DNA of 36,122 bases from an uncultured Prevotellaceae bacterium (GCA_947167835.1 CAMVJO010000008.1:1-36122); one strand, 5' to 3'; positions 1 to 9,331 are shown, counted from the stretch's first letter. Notes: generated by a model from the letters alone, not told the origin. Numbers and translations are program-made.

Positions 1-52
1 ATCACTCAAAAATCTTTGAAAAATCAAAACAGCCTAATTATTAGAACAACCC
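1..52 (-). mobile_element. Partial MITE-like element (right terminus only), same family as 3317-3502 and 8920-9105
   Basis: Terminal sequence ...CAGCCTAATTATTAGAACAACCC matches the ends of the two complete copies and is followed by TTAA, the same flank seen at the 8920-9105 copy. Confidence 0.8.
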
Positions 53-99
53 TTAACCTTTTCAGGTAATAGATGCTTATTAAGTAATGTGATGTGCCT

Positions 100-1218
100 T
101 TATTCCTTGTTTTTGCGCAGGCTATACACGCCGATGTTGAAGAGAATAAAGACTACGATGATTAAAATAATGGTGATGGTCGCACCCAGTTGCAAGATGT
201 TCAGGCAAGTCCAACCCAGGAGGCAGATAGCTGCTTGCAGGAGCAAGATTACGGCCATTGCTGCGTGCATACTTAGACCCGTGTCCATCAAACGATGGTG
301 TAGGTGCGTCTTGTCGGCCTTGAAGATAGACTGATGATTCAGTATGCGCTCGAAAGCCACGCGTATAAGGTCGGCAATGGGAACGAAGAGCAAGATTAGT
401 GAAATGGTGAACGCGTTTTCATCATATACCGCGATGTATGGATTTTCCATCGCCTCTTTTAATGCAAAATACGCCAGGCAATAACCCAGGAAGAGGCTTC
501 CGCCATCGCCCATAAAGATCTTTGTGCCTTTTTTCTCCGTTCCAAAATAATTAAACAGGAAGAACCCTAAAACTGTGCCGATGAGTGCAAACGAGAGGTT
601 GGTGAAAATGGGCAGGTTACTTTGGTTGAATACGTATGCAAAGCCTAAAAAACTAATGATGCTCAAGCCGGATGCCAATCCGTCTATGCCGTCAATCAGG
701 TTAATGGCGTTTACGATGAGCAGGATGCCGAAAACGGTGAGCGGATAGGCAACAGCTACAGGAATGTTCGTCAGTCCGAACAGTCCGCCGAGGTTGTTTA
801 TATAGAGGTTGCTGAAAGGCATGGCCAGAGCCACGACAAACTGAATAATGAACTTATGGCGTGCCGAAACATCGAGGAAATCATCGACGATGCCCACTAA
901 ATAAATCACGAAGGCGCCTGGAACGAGCAGTAGGGTAGAGATGTGCAACGGGAACTTCTCGTTTAGCATATTTCCCGTCTCGTTATAATATTTCAGCATC
1001 GTTTCGCTCATCCATGCCTCGGGAGTAAAATACATGAAGCCCAACAAACCAACTGCTGCGCACGGGAAAAACAGCACGCCTCCGAGCCTCGGAATATTTC
1101 CCTTGTGGACTTTTCTGTAGCTGATGTTGCTATCATAATAGTGGTTCTTCTTGCAATAACTTAGCAGGAAGGGCATGGCCATACACGTGGTGAGAAAAGA
1201 TATGATGAACGCTATCAT
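100..1218 (-). CDS. Undecaprenyl-phosphate sugar-1-phosphate transferase, glycosyltransferase family 4 (WecA/MraY-like)
   Basis: Multi-TM protein with motifs GIVDDFLDV, NAINLIDGIDGLASG, FMGDGGSLFLGY and the HLHHRL-type segment typical of WecA-like enzymes. Confidence 0.9.
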   Translation of the reverse strand: MIAFIISFLTTCMAMPFLLSYCKKNHYYDSNISYRKVHKGNIPRLGGVLFFPCAAVGLLGFMYFTPEAWMSETMLKYYNETGNMLNEKFPLHISTLLLVPGAFVIYLVGIVDDFLDVSARHKFIIQFVVALAMPFSNLYINNLGGLFGLTNIPVAVAYPLTVFGILLIVNAINLIDGIDGLASGLSIISFLGFAYVFNQSNLPIFTNLSFALIGTVLGFFLFNYFGTEKKGTKIFMGDGGSLFLGYCLAYFALKEAMENPYIAVYDENAFTISLILLFVPIADLIRVAFERILNHQSIFKADKTHLHHRLMDTGLSMHAAMAVILLLQAAICLLGWTCLNILQLGATITIILIIVVFILFNIGVYSLRKNKE

Positions 1219-1350
1219 GGTGTTTTTCTTTATGATTCCTAATATTATTAACGAAGAAATCGGTTAATAATTGTAGGAAATCCTAATTTTTTCTTAGAAA
1301 ACGCTCAAAAATTTTTTTCTGGTTTTCTTTTCGTTAAACTTCCTAAAATA

Positions 1351-1382
1351 TTTGTCAGTAATAAAGGATATTTGTACATTTG
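1351..1382 (+). promoter_or_regulatory. Bacteroidetes sigma-ABfr-type promoter for the SPOR lipoprotein gene
   Basis: TTTG (1351-1354), 20-bp spacer, TACATTTG (1375-1382); matches TTTG-N19-21-TAnnTTTG. Confidence 0.7.
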
Positions 1383-1444
1383 CACTTTGTGTAGAGAAAG
1401 CACGAAAAATTATTAGAATAATCATTAAAAATCATACAAATAAC

Positions 1445-1963
1445 ATGAAAAAATCTCTCTTGATCGTATTTGGTCTTTGCTCGTTAGTAGTCCTCAGCGG
1501 CTGCAAGTCTCGTGAATCTGCATTCCGTCAAGCATACGAGAAGGCTAAGGAAAGTGAACAGACAACGCAGAACAATACTCAGCAAACTGTTGCAATCACA
1601 CAGCAGAACGAAGATGTAGTTGTTACTCCCGTTACTACTACTCCTGCCGTAAGACAAGATGTTGAAAGCATTGAGACACGCACCATTAAGGGCGGTTTCT
1701 CTGTAGTAAAGGGTTCACCTCTGAAAACTTTCAGCGTAGTTGTCGGCAGTTTTGTTACTGAGACTACGGCTTACGACCTTGCTGATCGTCTCAAAGGTAA
1801 GGGTTTCGATTCTCGCGTGGTAAAGACTAACGAAGTTATCAACGGTAAGACACCTTGGTTCAGAGTTGTTGCTTCTTCTTTCGATGATAAAGTTACAGCT
1901 GCCAACTCTCGTGATGATTTGCGTGCCGATTACCCCGGCGCTTGGCTGCTCTATAATAAATAA
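1445..1963 (+). CDS. SPOR-domain lipoprotein
   Basis: Listed ORF 1352-1963; the in-frame ATG at 1445 gives MKKSLLIVFGLCSLVVLSGCKS (lipobox LSGC). C-terminal KTFSVVVGSFVTETTAYDLADRLKGKGF resembles SPOR. Confidence 0.8.
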   Translation: MKKSLLIVFGLCSLVVLSGCKSRESAFRQAYEKAKESEQTTQNNTQQTVAITQQNEDVVVTPVTTTPAVRQDVESIETRTIKGGFSVVKGSPLKTFSVVVGSFVTETTAYDLADRLKGKGFDSRVVKTNEVINGKTPWFRVVASSFDDKVTAANSRDDLRADYPGAWLLYNK

Positions 1964-2047
1964 TTAAGGAGCGCACATCATTAAGTGGCTTACTGCCGCA
2001 GGAATCCTTGACAATACTCAGTATTGCATAGAGCATTTCATATCGTA

Positions 2048-2084
2048 AGCACCAGTATGCCTTTGGTTTACTGGTGCTTTTTAT
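2048..2084 (+). terminator. Intrinsic terminator
   Basis: AGCACCAGTA (2048-2057) / TACTGGTGCT (2069-2078) perfect inverted repeat followed by a T-rich run. Confidence 0.8.
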
Positions 2085-2103
2085 TTCTTGTCAGCAATAA
2101 TTT

Positions 2104-3210
2104 ATGGAAAGTGCTAAAGAGTGTCTGTTGGGCAAGACCTTGTCGCAAATGCGCGAGGCCTGTGTCGCTTTGCGTCTGCCCGCTTTTGTGGGAAGTCAGT
2201 TATCTGAATGGATATACCGGCACCGCGCGAAAGATTTCGACGAGATGAAAAACATTTCCAAGAAGAATCGCGAACTGTTGTCCCAGCATTTTTCCATAGG
2301 CCGTGCTGATGCATTACAGAGCCTGCACTCTGTGGATGGCACGTCCAAATATCTTTTTCCTACCCTTGACGGAAATTTTGTAGAGACCGTATATATTCCT
2401 GATGGCGACCGTGCCACGCTCTGTGTCTCCTGTCAAGTGGGATGTAAGATGGGATGTGCGTTCTGTATGACGGGACGTCAGGGTTTTGTGTCCTCACTTT
2501 GTGCTACAGATATCCTCAATCAGATTTTCTCCGTGCCGGGAAGCGAACGTTTGACCAACATTGTCTTCATGGGGCAGGGAGAACCCTTTGACAATCTCGA
2601 CCCTGTTTTGCAAAGCATCGAAGTGCTCACCTCGGAGTGGGGTTGGAACTGGAGCCCTAAGCGCATTACCGTTTCCAGTGTCGGCGTGCGTAAGGGTTTG
2701 CAACGCTTCCTCAACGAAAGTCGGTGCAGTCTGGCTATCAGTCTGCATCATCCCATACCGGAGGAGCGTGCTAAAATCATGCCTGCCGAACGTGCTTTTT
2801 CCATTGTCGATGTTGTTGAGGGTTTGAAGCAATGTCCTTCGTTCAGGAGAGGAACTGTCGGACAGGATGTCCGTAACGAGGACGAAAGTCGCCAGCGTCG
2901 CATCTCTTTTGAGTACATTCTCTTCGATGGACTCAACGATCAGCGCCAACATGCCGATGCTCTGATTCGTTTGCTCCGTCCGCTCGACTGTCGTGTCAAT
3001 CTTATCCGTTTCCACACCATACCTGACAGTCCTTTCAAGGGCGTTTCGGAACAGAAAATGACGGATTTCAGAAATTACCTCACTTCCCACGGACTTTTTA
3101 CCACCATTCGCGCCTCTCGCGGCGAAGATATCATGGCTGCCTGCGGACTACTTTCCACCAAGGAGCAGTCTGAAAACAAAGGGAAAGCACATCCCGAAAA
3201 AGATGTCTGA
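2104..3210 (+). CDS. rlmN: 23S rRNA (adenine(2503)-C(2))-methyltransferase RlmN
   Basis: Radical SAM motif CQVGCKMGCAFCMTG, FMGQGEPFDNLD, SLAISLHHPIPEERAKIMP, VNLIRFHTIP. Confidence 0.93.
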   Translation: MESAKECLLGKTLSQMREACVALRLPAFVGSQLSEWIYRHRAKDFDEMKNISKKNRELLSQHFSIGRADALQSLHSVDGTSKYLFPTLDGNFVETVYIPDGDRATLCVSCQVGCKMGCAFCMTGRQGFVSSLCATDILNQIFSVPGSERLTNIVFMGQGEPFDNLDPVLQSIEVLTSEWGWNWSPKRITVSSVGVRKGLQRFLNESRCSLAISLHHPIPEERAKIMPAERAFSIVDVVEGLKQCPSFRRGTVGQDVRNEDESRQRRISFEYILFDGLNDQRQHADALIRLLRPLDCRVNLIRFHTIPDSPFKGVSEQKMTDFRNYLTSHGLFTTIRASRGEDIMAACGLLSTKEQSENKGKAHPEKDV

Positions 3211-3297
3211 CATCTCTTAAGAGAAGTGCCTTATCTTTGCGAAGATGTCCCTTATCTTTCCAGAGATGTGCCTTATCTTTTGAGAAGTCGTAGAAAT
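3190..3297. repeat. Mini-hairpin array 1: ~21-bp units (AGATGTGCCTTATCTTTNNNG-like)
   Basis: AGAAGTGCCTTATCTTTGCGA / AGATGTCCCTTATCTTTCCAG / AGATGTGCCTTATCTTTTGAG in tandem; preceded by AGATGTCTGACATCT over the rlmN stop codon. Confidence 0.85.
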
Positions 3298-3316
3298 AAC
3301 AAACGAGATTACTTCA

Positions 3317-3502
3317 GGGTTGTTCTAAAAATTAGGCTGTTTTGAGTTTTCGAAGATTTTTGAGTGATTTTGTATTTAATTTCGCAGAAGCATAGTAACC
3401 TATGGTTCAAGGAATAAAAGACAAAAGCGCCAAAAAGATTGAAAAATCATACAGACTTAAATGGACTTCCCAATATTTATAAACTAATTTTTAGAACAAC
3501 CC
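3317..3502 (+). mobile_element. MITE-like element, 186 bp, complete
   Basis: Terminal inverted repeats GGGTTGTTCTAAAAATTAG ... CTAATTTTTAGAACAACCC; flanked by TTCA at 3313-3316 and 3503-3506. No ORF. Confidence 0.88.
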
Positions 3503-3523
3503 TTCAATAAAAAATAATATATT

Positions 3524-4639
3524 ATGGATCAAAATAATAAGAACGGTGAAAAGCGCCTACTTCGCGTAGGTATCACTCACGGTGACACCAATGGTATTGG
3601 CTACGAGCTTATTTTCAAAACTTTTGCCAATCCTCTAATGGCAGAACTCTTTATTCCTGTCGTTTATGGTAGTGCAAAACTGGCTACTTACCACAGGAAA
3701 GCCGTAGAGTCCGAGGTGAATTTCCAGATTGTCGCTTCTCCCTCCGAGGCAGAGCCCAATCGCGTAAATTTAATCAACTGCTTTGACGAAGAAGTCAAGG
3801 TGGATTTCGGAAAACCGTCAGCCGAAGCCGGAAAAGCTGCCTTCAGTGCCCTGAGCAGAGCCGTTGAAGATTGCAAAAACGGTAAGTTAGATGTTTTAGT
3901 TACGGCACCTGTAAACAAAGCAAACGTGCAATCAGTCGAGAGCTCCTTTGTGGGCCATACGGAGTACCTGCAAAAACAAGTCGGAGGCGAACCTTTGATG
4001 ATTTTGTTCAACCAATTGATGCGTGTCGCCCTAGTTACGACGCATTTGCCTATCAGTAAAGTTGCCGAAGCCATTACAGAAGAGCGTATCCTTGAGAAAG
4101 CCCGCACATTCTACCACAGCTTGCGCCACGACTTCCTGCTCTCTGCGCCCCGCTTGGCTGTTTTGTCGCTTAATCCCCATTGCGGTGACGACGGCCTGCT
4201 TGGAACAGAAGAAAAAGAAGTCATATGTCCTGCAATAGAGAAACTTAAAGAAGAAGAGATTCCCGTTTACGGGCCGTATTCCGCCGATGGTTTCTTCGCT
4301 CAGGGACTTTACAAGAATTTCGACGGCATCCTCGCTATGTATCACGACCAGGGATTGGTGCCCTTCAAGGCTCTCTCGGATAATGACGGCGTGAACTTCA
4401 CGGCAGGCTTGGAAATCATCCGTACTTCGCCCGATCACGGTACGGCTTACGATATTGCCGGAAAAGGTGTGGCAGACGAAAATTCTTTCCGCCAGGCAAT
4501 CTTTGCAGCTATCGACATTTATCATCAGCGCCACTTCGATAAGGAAAGCAATGTCAATCCGCTTCCGAAATTATACCACGATCGTCGTGAAGAAGGCGAC
4601 CGTCAGCGTCATTTCACCTTACCTTTCGAGACAGAATGA
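3524..4639 (+). CDS. pdxA: 4-hydroxythreonine-4-phosphate dehydrogenase PdxA
   Basis: GITHGDTNGIGYELI, VTAPVNKANVQ, GHTEYL, LSLNPHCGDDGLLG, AMYHDQGLVPFKAL, TSPDHGTAYDIAGK. Confidence 0.93.
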   Translation: MDQNNKNGEKRLLRVGITHGDTNGIGYELIFKTFANPLMAELFIPVVYGSAKLATYHRKAVESEVNFQIVASPSEAEPNRVNLINCFDEEVKVDFGKPSAEAGKAAFSALSRAVEDCKNGKLDVLVTAPVNKANVQSVESSFVGHTEYLQKQVGGEPLMILFNQLMRVALVTTHLPISKVAEAITEERILEKARTFYHSLRHDFLLSAPRLAVLSLNPHCGDDGLLGTEEKEVICPAIEKLKEEEIPVYGPYSADGFFAQGLYKNFDGILAMYHDQGLVPFKALSDNDGVNFTAGLEIIRTSPDHGTAYDIAGKGVADENSFRQAIFAAIDIYHQRHFDKESNVNPLPKLYHDRREEGDRQRHFTLPFETE

Positions 4640-5340
4640 GGTTTGCCATTATCGCAGCAGGCGAGGGGAGCCGATTAGCCGCCGAGGGTTTGGAAATACC
4701 CAAGCCTTTGGTGCGCATTGCTGGCGAGGAATTGATTTTACGCCTGTGCCGGATTTTCCATGCTGCGAAGGCTGATGAGATAGCCGTCATCGTTAATCAA
4801 TTGCATCCCGAGTCAGAACGTTTCGTACGGACTTTGATGGAGCAACATCCCGAGTATCGCATACGACTTGTGGTGAAAACCACGCCTGGTTCGATGATAA
4901 GTTTCAGTCATCTGGCACCTTTGTTGAAAGATGCCCCATTCTGCCTGACAACTGTAGATACCGTTTTCAGGGAAACCGACTTTTTCAAATATATCGAGGC
5001 TTTCCAGGCAGATCCCTCGCAGGCGTTGATGGCCGTAACCGACTTTATCGACGACGAACGCCCGCTTTATGTGGGTACTGACGTGCAGATGAATGTGACT
5101 GACTTCTTTGACGAGCCGGTCTCCTGCAAATATATTTCCGGTGGCATTTATTGTCTGCATCCCTCTATGCTCTCATCTCTTGAAACCTGCCTGCGCGAAA
5201 AAAGGTTGCGGATGCGCGAGTTTCAGAGGCAGCTTATTGCCGACGGCTTTAGGGTAAAGGCATTTCCTTTTGAGAAAATATTAGATATCGACCACGTTTC
5301 AGATATTCAGAAGGCAGAAAGTTTTCTAAAGTCGGAATAG
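4636..5340 (+). CDS. NTP transferase family nucleotidyltransferase (sugar or polyol phosphate)
   Basis: N-terminal MRFAIIAAGEGSRLAAEGLEIPKPLVRIAGEELI is a nucleotidyltransferase signature; 4-bp ATGA overlap with pdxA. Confidence 0.82.
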   Translation: MRFAIIAAGEGSRLAAEGLEIPKPLVRIAGEELILRLCRIFHAAKADEIAVIVNQLHPESERFVRTLMEQHPEYRIRLVVKTTPGSMISFSHLAPLLKDAPFCLTTVDTVFRETDFFKYIEAFQADPSQALMAVTDFIDDERPLYVGTDVQMNVTDFFDEPVSCKYISGGIYCLHPSMLSSLETCLREKRLRMREFQRQLIADGFRVKAFPFEKILDIDHVSDIQKAESFLKSE

Positions 5341-5399
5341 ATTCAATTTCAGAACACTCCTTTAATATATTTATATGGAGTATTCCCATAAGAGATCCC

Positions 5400-6215
5400 A
5401 TGTGTCATAGAATCCTGTGCATATCCCGTTCGGAAGTCTTCTCTCCGCAATCTGTGGAGCGCGACTTTTCCATGATTTCGGCCACATCCCAAGCTTTACG
5501 TCAGGTCGGTTTTGCGGTAGAGGTGAGGAAGGAAACGGAGTTGCAGGACTTTTCAGGATTCGATGCTATACTCTCTATGGGACGTGCCTTGGAAACGTTG
5601 AGGCTTCTGAGCCAAGCGCAGAAGGCTGGTATTCCCGTTCTGAATCATCCGTCATCCGTTGCACTTTGCGGGGCTCGTTATCAGTTACTCTCCACCTTGC
5701 ACGAGGTCGTTTCCATCCCTCATTTCGGATTGGTGCAGGGAACAGCAACACCTCCCTTTCCTTATTGGTTAAAGGCCGACGGATATACCACAGCCACCTT
5801 TCCCGTTCAGAAATGTCCTGCCCATTCGCCGATAGTGGCTTCGTTGTTGCCCAGATGTCTGTATATGCAGCACGTTGAAGGCACTCTCGTAAAATTCTAT
5901 GGCGTACTTCACACCGATTTCTTTGAGGCGTGTGTGGTTAGTTCGGACATTTCCCAAAAAACAACCGTTGGAAAATCCGCAACCTCTGAGATACCGTTTG
6001 AAAGCCTTTCAAATACCGTTCAAACATCGCTCAAAAATTTGGCAGAACAGGCGGCAAAGCGTGTGATGCTCGACATCTATGGTGGCGATGCCGTGATTGA
6101 CGAACAAGGATGCCTTTGGCTGATAGATTTCAACGACTGGCCCAGTTTTTCCTTCTGTCAAAATCAGGCGGCAAAAGCTATTGTACAACGTGTGTCGCAG
6201 GTGTTAGGGAAATAG
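5400..6215 (+). CDS. ATP-grasp-like protein
   Basis: Weak similarity by eye: VPVLNHPSSVALCGARYQLL, PFPYWLKADG, C-terminal DAVIDEQGCLWLIDFNDWPSF (metal-binding ATP-grasp-like end). Confidence 0.6.
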   Translation: MCHRILCISRSEVFSPQSVERDFSMISATSQALRQVGFAVEVRKETELQDFSGFDAILSMGRALETLRLLSQAQKAGIPVLNHPSSVALCGARYQLLSTLHEVVSIPHFGLVQGTATPPFPYWLKADGYTTATFPVQKCPAHSPIVASLLPRCLYMQHVEGTLVKFYGVLHTDFFEACVVSSDISQKTTVGKSATSEIPFESLSNTVQTSLKNLAEQAAKRVMLDIYGGDAVIDEQGCLWLIDFNDWPSFSFCQNQAAKAIVQRVSQVLGK

Positions 6216-6265
6216 TCTGCTTTATCATTCCTTTTCTTGAAGGTCTCAAAAAATAATCCTCTCAA

Positions 6266-7165
6266 ATGTCAGAAAACAGTCAATTAAAAGCCACATATAA
6301 GTCAGCCGATACCGAAGAATGGTTCGATATCGTCTTTACTCGCCCTTTGGGTTATCTCTGGGCGCGTTTCTTCCAGTTTTTCGGCATACATCCCAACGTC
6401 GTTACCGTCATCAGTATTATTCTTGGGGCAGCAGGCGGATTGTTGTTCGCTTTCCACGACATTTGGCTCAATCTTCTCGGCATTTTACTCATAGTCTGGG
6501 CCAATATCTACGACAGTACCGACGGACAGTTGGCACGTATGACGGGCAAGAAGTCACGTCTGGGACGTGTGCTCGATGGTTTCTGTGGCGATGTCTGGTT
6601 TTTCTGCATCTACTTCGGTATTTGTGTGCGATTAACGCCGGAATGGGGCATTTGGATCTGGTTTTTCTGTGCCTTTGCCGGTTTTATCTGTCATGGCATC
6701 CAATGTAAATTGGCTGATTACTATCGTAACATCCATTTGTTCTTTGTTGGCGGACAAGGTAAGAGCGAACTCGACAGTTCTGTCAAACTTAAAGAAGATT
6801 TTCGCGCCACGAAATTTTCGGAGCAGCCTATTTGGAAAACATTCCTCTACTTCTATTGCGGATATACCCGTTCTCAGGAAAATATGACGCCCCGTTTCCA
6901 ACGTTTCTATGCGGCTGTCAGTAAGAATCCCGACCGTATCTCACAAGAGTTGCGCGATGAGTTCAGAAGTCTCAGTCTTCCGCTCATGAAATACGCCAAT
7001 ATCCTTACTTTCAACACACGTGCTGCCGTTTTGTATGCTGCTATCTTGATAGATATCCCTTGGGTTTATCCTGCCATCGAAGTTACCATATTCAATCTCT
7101 TGGCTTTCTATATGCACCACCGTCACGAAACGATTTGTGAACGCTTGCAGCAAAAATACTTCTGA
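6266..7165 (+). CDS. CDP-alcohol phosphatidyltransferase family protein
   Basis: DSTDGQLARMTGKKSRLGRVLDGFCGD matches DxxDGxxARxxxxxxxxGxxxDxxxD; multi-TM. Confidence 0.9.
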   Translation: MSENSQLKATYKSADTEEWFDIVFTRPLGYLWARFFQFFGIHPNVVTVISIILGAAGGLLFAFHDIWLNLLGILLIVWANIYDSTDGQLARMTGKKSRLGRVLDGFCGDVWFFCIYFGICVRLTPEWGIWIWFFCAFAGFICHGIQCKLADYYRNIHLFFVGGQGKSELDSSVKLKEDFRATKFSEQPIWKTFLYFYCGYTRSQENMTPRFQRFYAAVSKNPDRISQELRDEFRSLSLPLMKYANILTFNTRAAVLYAAILIDIPWVYPAIEVTIFNLLAFYMHHRHETICERLQQKYF

Positions 7166-7170
7166 GTAGT

Positions 7171-8178
7171 ATGTCGTCACGTCTTAGAAATATCTTCTTC
7201 TTCTTCGGATTGGCTGCCGTTGCCTGTATGTTTTACTCGTTTGATTTCGACTTTTCGCGAGTAAATATCTTCAAAACGTGGCCATATCTGATTGCTGTCG
7301 TGGCAATTTGGATATTTGTTTATGGATGTAACGCCGAAGCCTACAGAACCATTATCAACTGTCTGACAGGTGGCAATACTATTTCGTATCGTGACAGCTA
7401 TCGACTGACGGTTTCGGGCTTTTCCATCAGTTTTATCACGCCTTTCGGATCGGGTGGCGGACCTTACAGAATTCTCGAGTTGCAACACGCAATAGGTATC
7501 AACCACGCAACGTCTTCTACCGTGCTCTATTCCATGATGCACGTCTGCTCACATTTTTGTCTGTGGACAACGGCTGTTATCCTCTTCCCGATTGTGCATT
7601 TCTCCTTGATGACACCTTTTTACTGGGTGCTCTCTGTCGTTATGCTGGGCATTGCCGCCGTGGTGTTCTACTTCTTCAACGTAGGCTACAAGAATGGTAT
7701 GATAGTGAAGTTCTTCCGACTGATGACGCGCATTCCGCTCCTTGGACGTCCGTTTGCAAAATGGGAAGTGCGCTACGCCGATAATTTAAAGCAGATGGAT
7801 TTGAATATAGCGCTGCTTCATCAATACCCAAAGGCCTTTTGGAAATCACTGTTCATGGAATATGCTGCGCGATTGGTGAATTGTTTCGAGTTTATGTTCA
7901 TCTTTCTTGCATTAGACCTTACGCCCAATTATTTTGATGCCCTTTTCGTGTTGGCGCTCTCGTCACTTGTTGGCAATCTCTTGTTCTTTTTCCCCATGCA
8001 AGTCGGGGCACGCGAAGGCGGCTTGGCTATTATGCTACTCATCTTGGGCATCCCTGCTGCTTTTGCCCTGTATTGTGCCTTCTACACCCGTTTGCGCGAA
8101 ATTATCTGGGTAGCAGTTGGCGTTTTAGTCATAAAACTCGGAAAATTAAAGATACATAACGATCATGAGAAGCCTTGA
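7171..8178 (+). CDS. Lysylphosphatidylglycerol synthase TM-region / UPF0104-like membrane protein (flippase-like)
   Basis: Multi-TM protein with FITPFGSGGGPYRILEL and FFFPMQVGAREGGLAIML segments typical of this family. Confidence 0.75.
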   Translation: MSSRLRNIFFFFGLAAVACMFYSFDFDFSRVNIFKTWPYLIAVVAIWIFVYGCNAEAYRTIINCLTGGNTISYRDSYRLTVSGFSISFITPFGSGGGPYRILELQHAIGINHATSSTVLYSMMHVCSHFCLWTTAVILFPIVHFSLMTPFYWVLSVVMLGIAAVVFYFFNVGYKNGMIVKFFRLMTRIPLLGRPFAKWEVRYADNLKQMDLNIALLHQYPKAFWKSLFMEYAARLVNCFEFMFIFLALDLTPNYFDALFVLALSSLVGNLLFFFPMQVGAREGGLAIMLLILGIPAAFALYCAFYTRLREIIWVAVGVLVIKLGKLKIHNDHEKP

Positions 8179-8878
8179 TATACAATCCTCTCGCCTGCTT
8201 CTTTTCGATTATGGCGGCACTCTTGATGTTCCTGCCCGACATTGGAGCAACGTGCTCTGGGAAGCCTATCAGTATGTCGGGCTCAAGGTGGAATATGCCC
8301 GTTTTCGTGATGCGTATGTCTATGCCGAAAGACGTTTGGAGGCAGATGGTTTGATTTCTGCAAGTGATGTGTTCCGTAATGTGCTTTATAAGAAATTTTT
8401 GCTCCAACTGGATTTCCTGCACGTGCCGCAAACGGAATTATATGCCGGACAAATGGCTGATTATTGCGACACATTGGTGCGTAGAAACCTGACTTCTTCG
8501 CGGAAACTGCTGAGCCAATTATCAGAAGCAGGCTTTGAATTAGGCGTAGTGTCGAACTTCTACGGCAACTTGTCCGTTGTGTTAGAGGATTACGACCTTC
8601 TTTCATTTTTCCGGACCGTCATTGATAGTGCGGTGGTAGGTGTTCGCAAACCATCATCGGATATCTGGCAGAAAGCCTTTGACAAAACAGGTTTTTCGGA
8701 AAGTCAGACCATCGTCATTGGCGATTCCTTCAAAAACGACATAGAGCCTGCGCATTTTCTGGGCTGTCAAACCGTTTGGCTCAAAGGTGAAATGTGGAAT
8801 CCCGGGGAATTTGACGAAACCATCCCCGATGTTGTAACTTCTTCCCTTGACGATTTGCAACAGATCCTGCTTCCCTGA
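8165..8878 (+). CDS. HAD-superfamily hydrolase
   Basis: FDYGGTLDV, GVVSNFYGN, VGVRKPSSDIWQKA, VIGDSFKNDIEPA. Confidence 0.88.
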   Translation: MRSLDIQSSRLLLFDYGGTLDVPARHWSNVLWEAYQYVGLKVEYARFRDAYVYAERRLEADGLISASDVFRNVLYKKFLLQLDFLHVPQTELYAGQMADYCDTLVRRNLTSSRKLLSQLSEAGFELGVVSNFYGNLSVVLEDYDLLSFFRTVIDSAVVGVRKPSSDIWQKAFDKTGFSESQTIVIGDSFKNDIEPAHFLGCQTVWLKGEMWNPGEFDETIPDVVTSSLDDLQQILLP

Positions 8879-8919
8879 TTTTTTCATACTCCTTACTATT
8901 TTTCAAGCGTAGCATTTAA

Positions 8920-9105
8920 GGGTTGTTCTAAGAATTAGTTTAAAATATTGGGAAGTTCTTTTATGGTCTGTATGATTTTTCAATCTTTTTGGCGCTTTCG
9001 TCTTTAATTCCTTGAACCATAGCTTGCTATGCTTCTGCAAAATTAAAAACAAAATCACTTAAAAATCTTTGAATAATCAAAACAGCCTAATTATTAGAAC
9101 AACCC
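8920..9105 (-). mobile_element. MITE-like element, 186 bp, complete, inverted relative to the 3317-3502 copy
   Basis: Reverse complement aligns over its full length with 3317-3502, roughly 90% identical by eye; flanked by TTAA at 8916-8919 and 9106-9109. Confidence 0.88.
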
Positions 9106-9130
9106 TTAAGCAAAATCCTGCTGCATTATT

Positions 9131-9218
9131 TTTTCTCATCGCGAGGAGAAAGTTTTCTCAACACGATGAGAAAATTGTCTCAACGCGAAGAGAATCTTTT
9201 CTCAACGCGAAGAGACTG
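9131..9218. repeat. Mini-hairpin array 2: four 22-bp units (TTTTCTCAACGCGAAGAGAATC-like)
   Basis: Units at 9131, 9153, 9175, 9197; each is a TCTC/GAGA stem flanking an 8-nt loop such as AACGCGAA. Confidence 0.88.
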
Positions 9219-9331
9219 CGCCAAAGCCTGCGAAATTTGTGGAGAAACCGTTGTCTGTGTGGCTTCTTGGTAGGTATGTGCTGAAATCCTGTACTAAATG
9301 CTTTTTATGTGCCCGAAAAACCTGAAAATAA

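Noticed and set aside
2494-3090. 198-aa minus-strand ORF
   Set aside because: Antisense to rlmN, which has clear radical SAM motifs.
3317-9105. A composite transposon formed by the two MITEs and the genes between them
   Set aside because: Each element has its own intact duplication (TTCA and TTAA), and the outer flanks do not match each other.
9069-9284. 71-aa plus-strand ORF with repeated FSQHDEK/FLNAKR-like segments
   Set aside because: It is a translation of the MITE end and mini-hairpin array 2, not a plausible protein.
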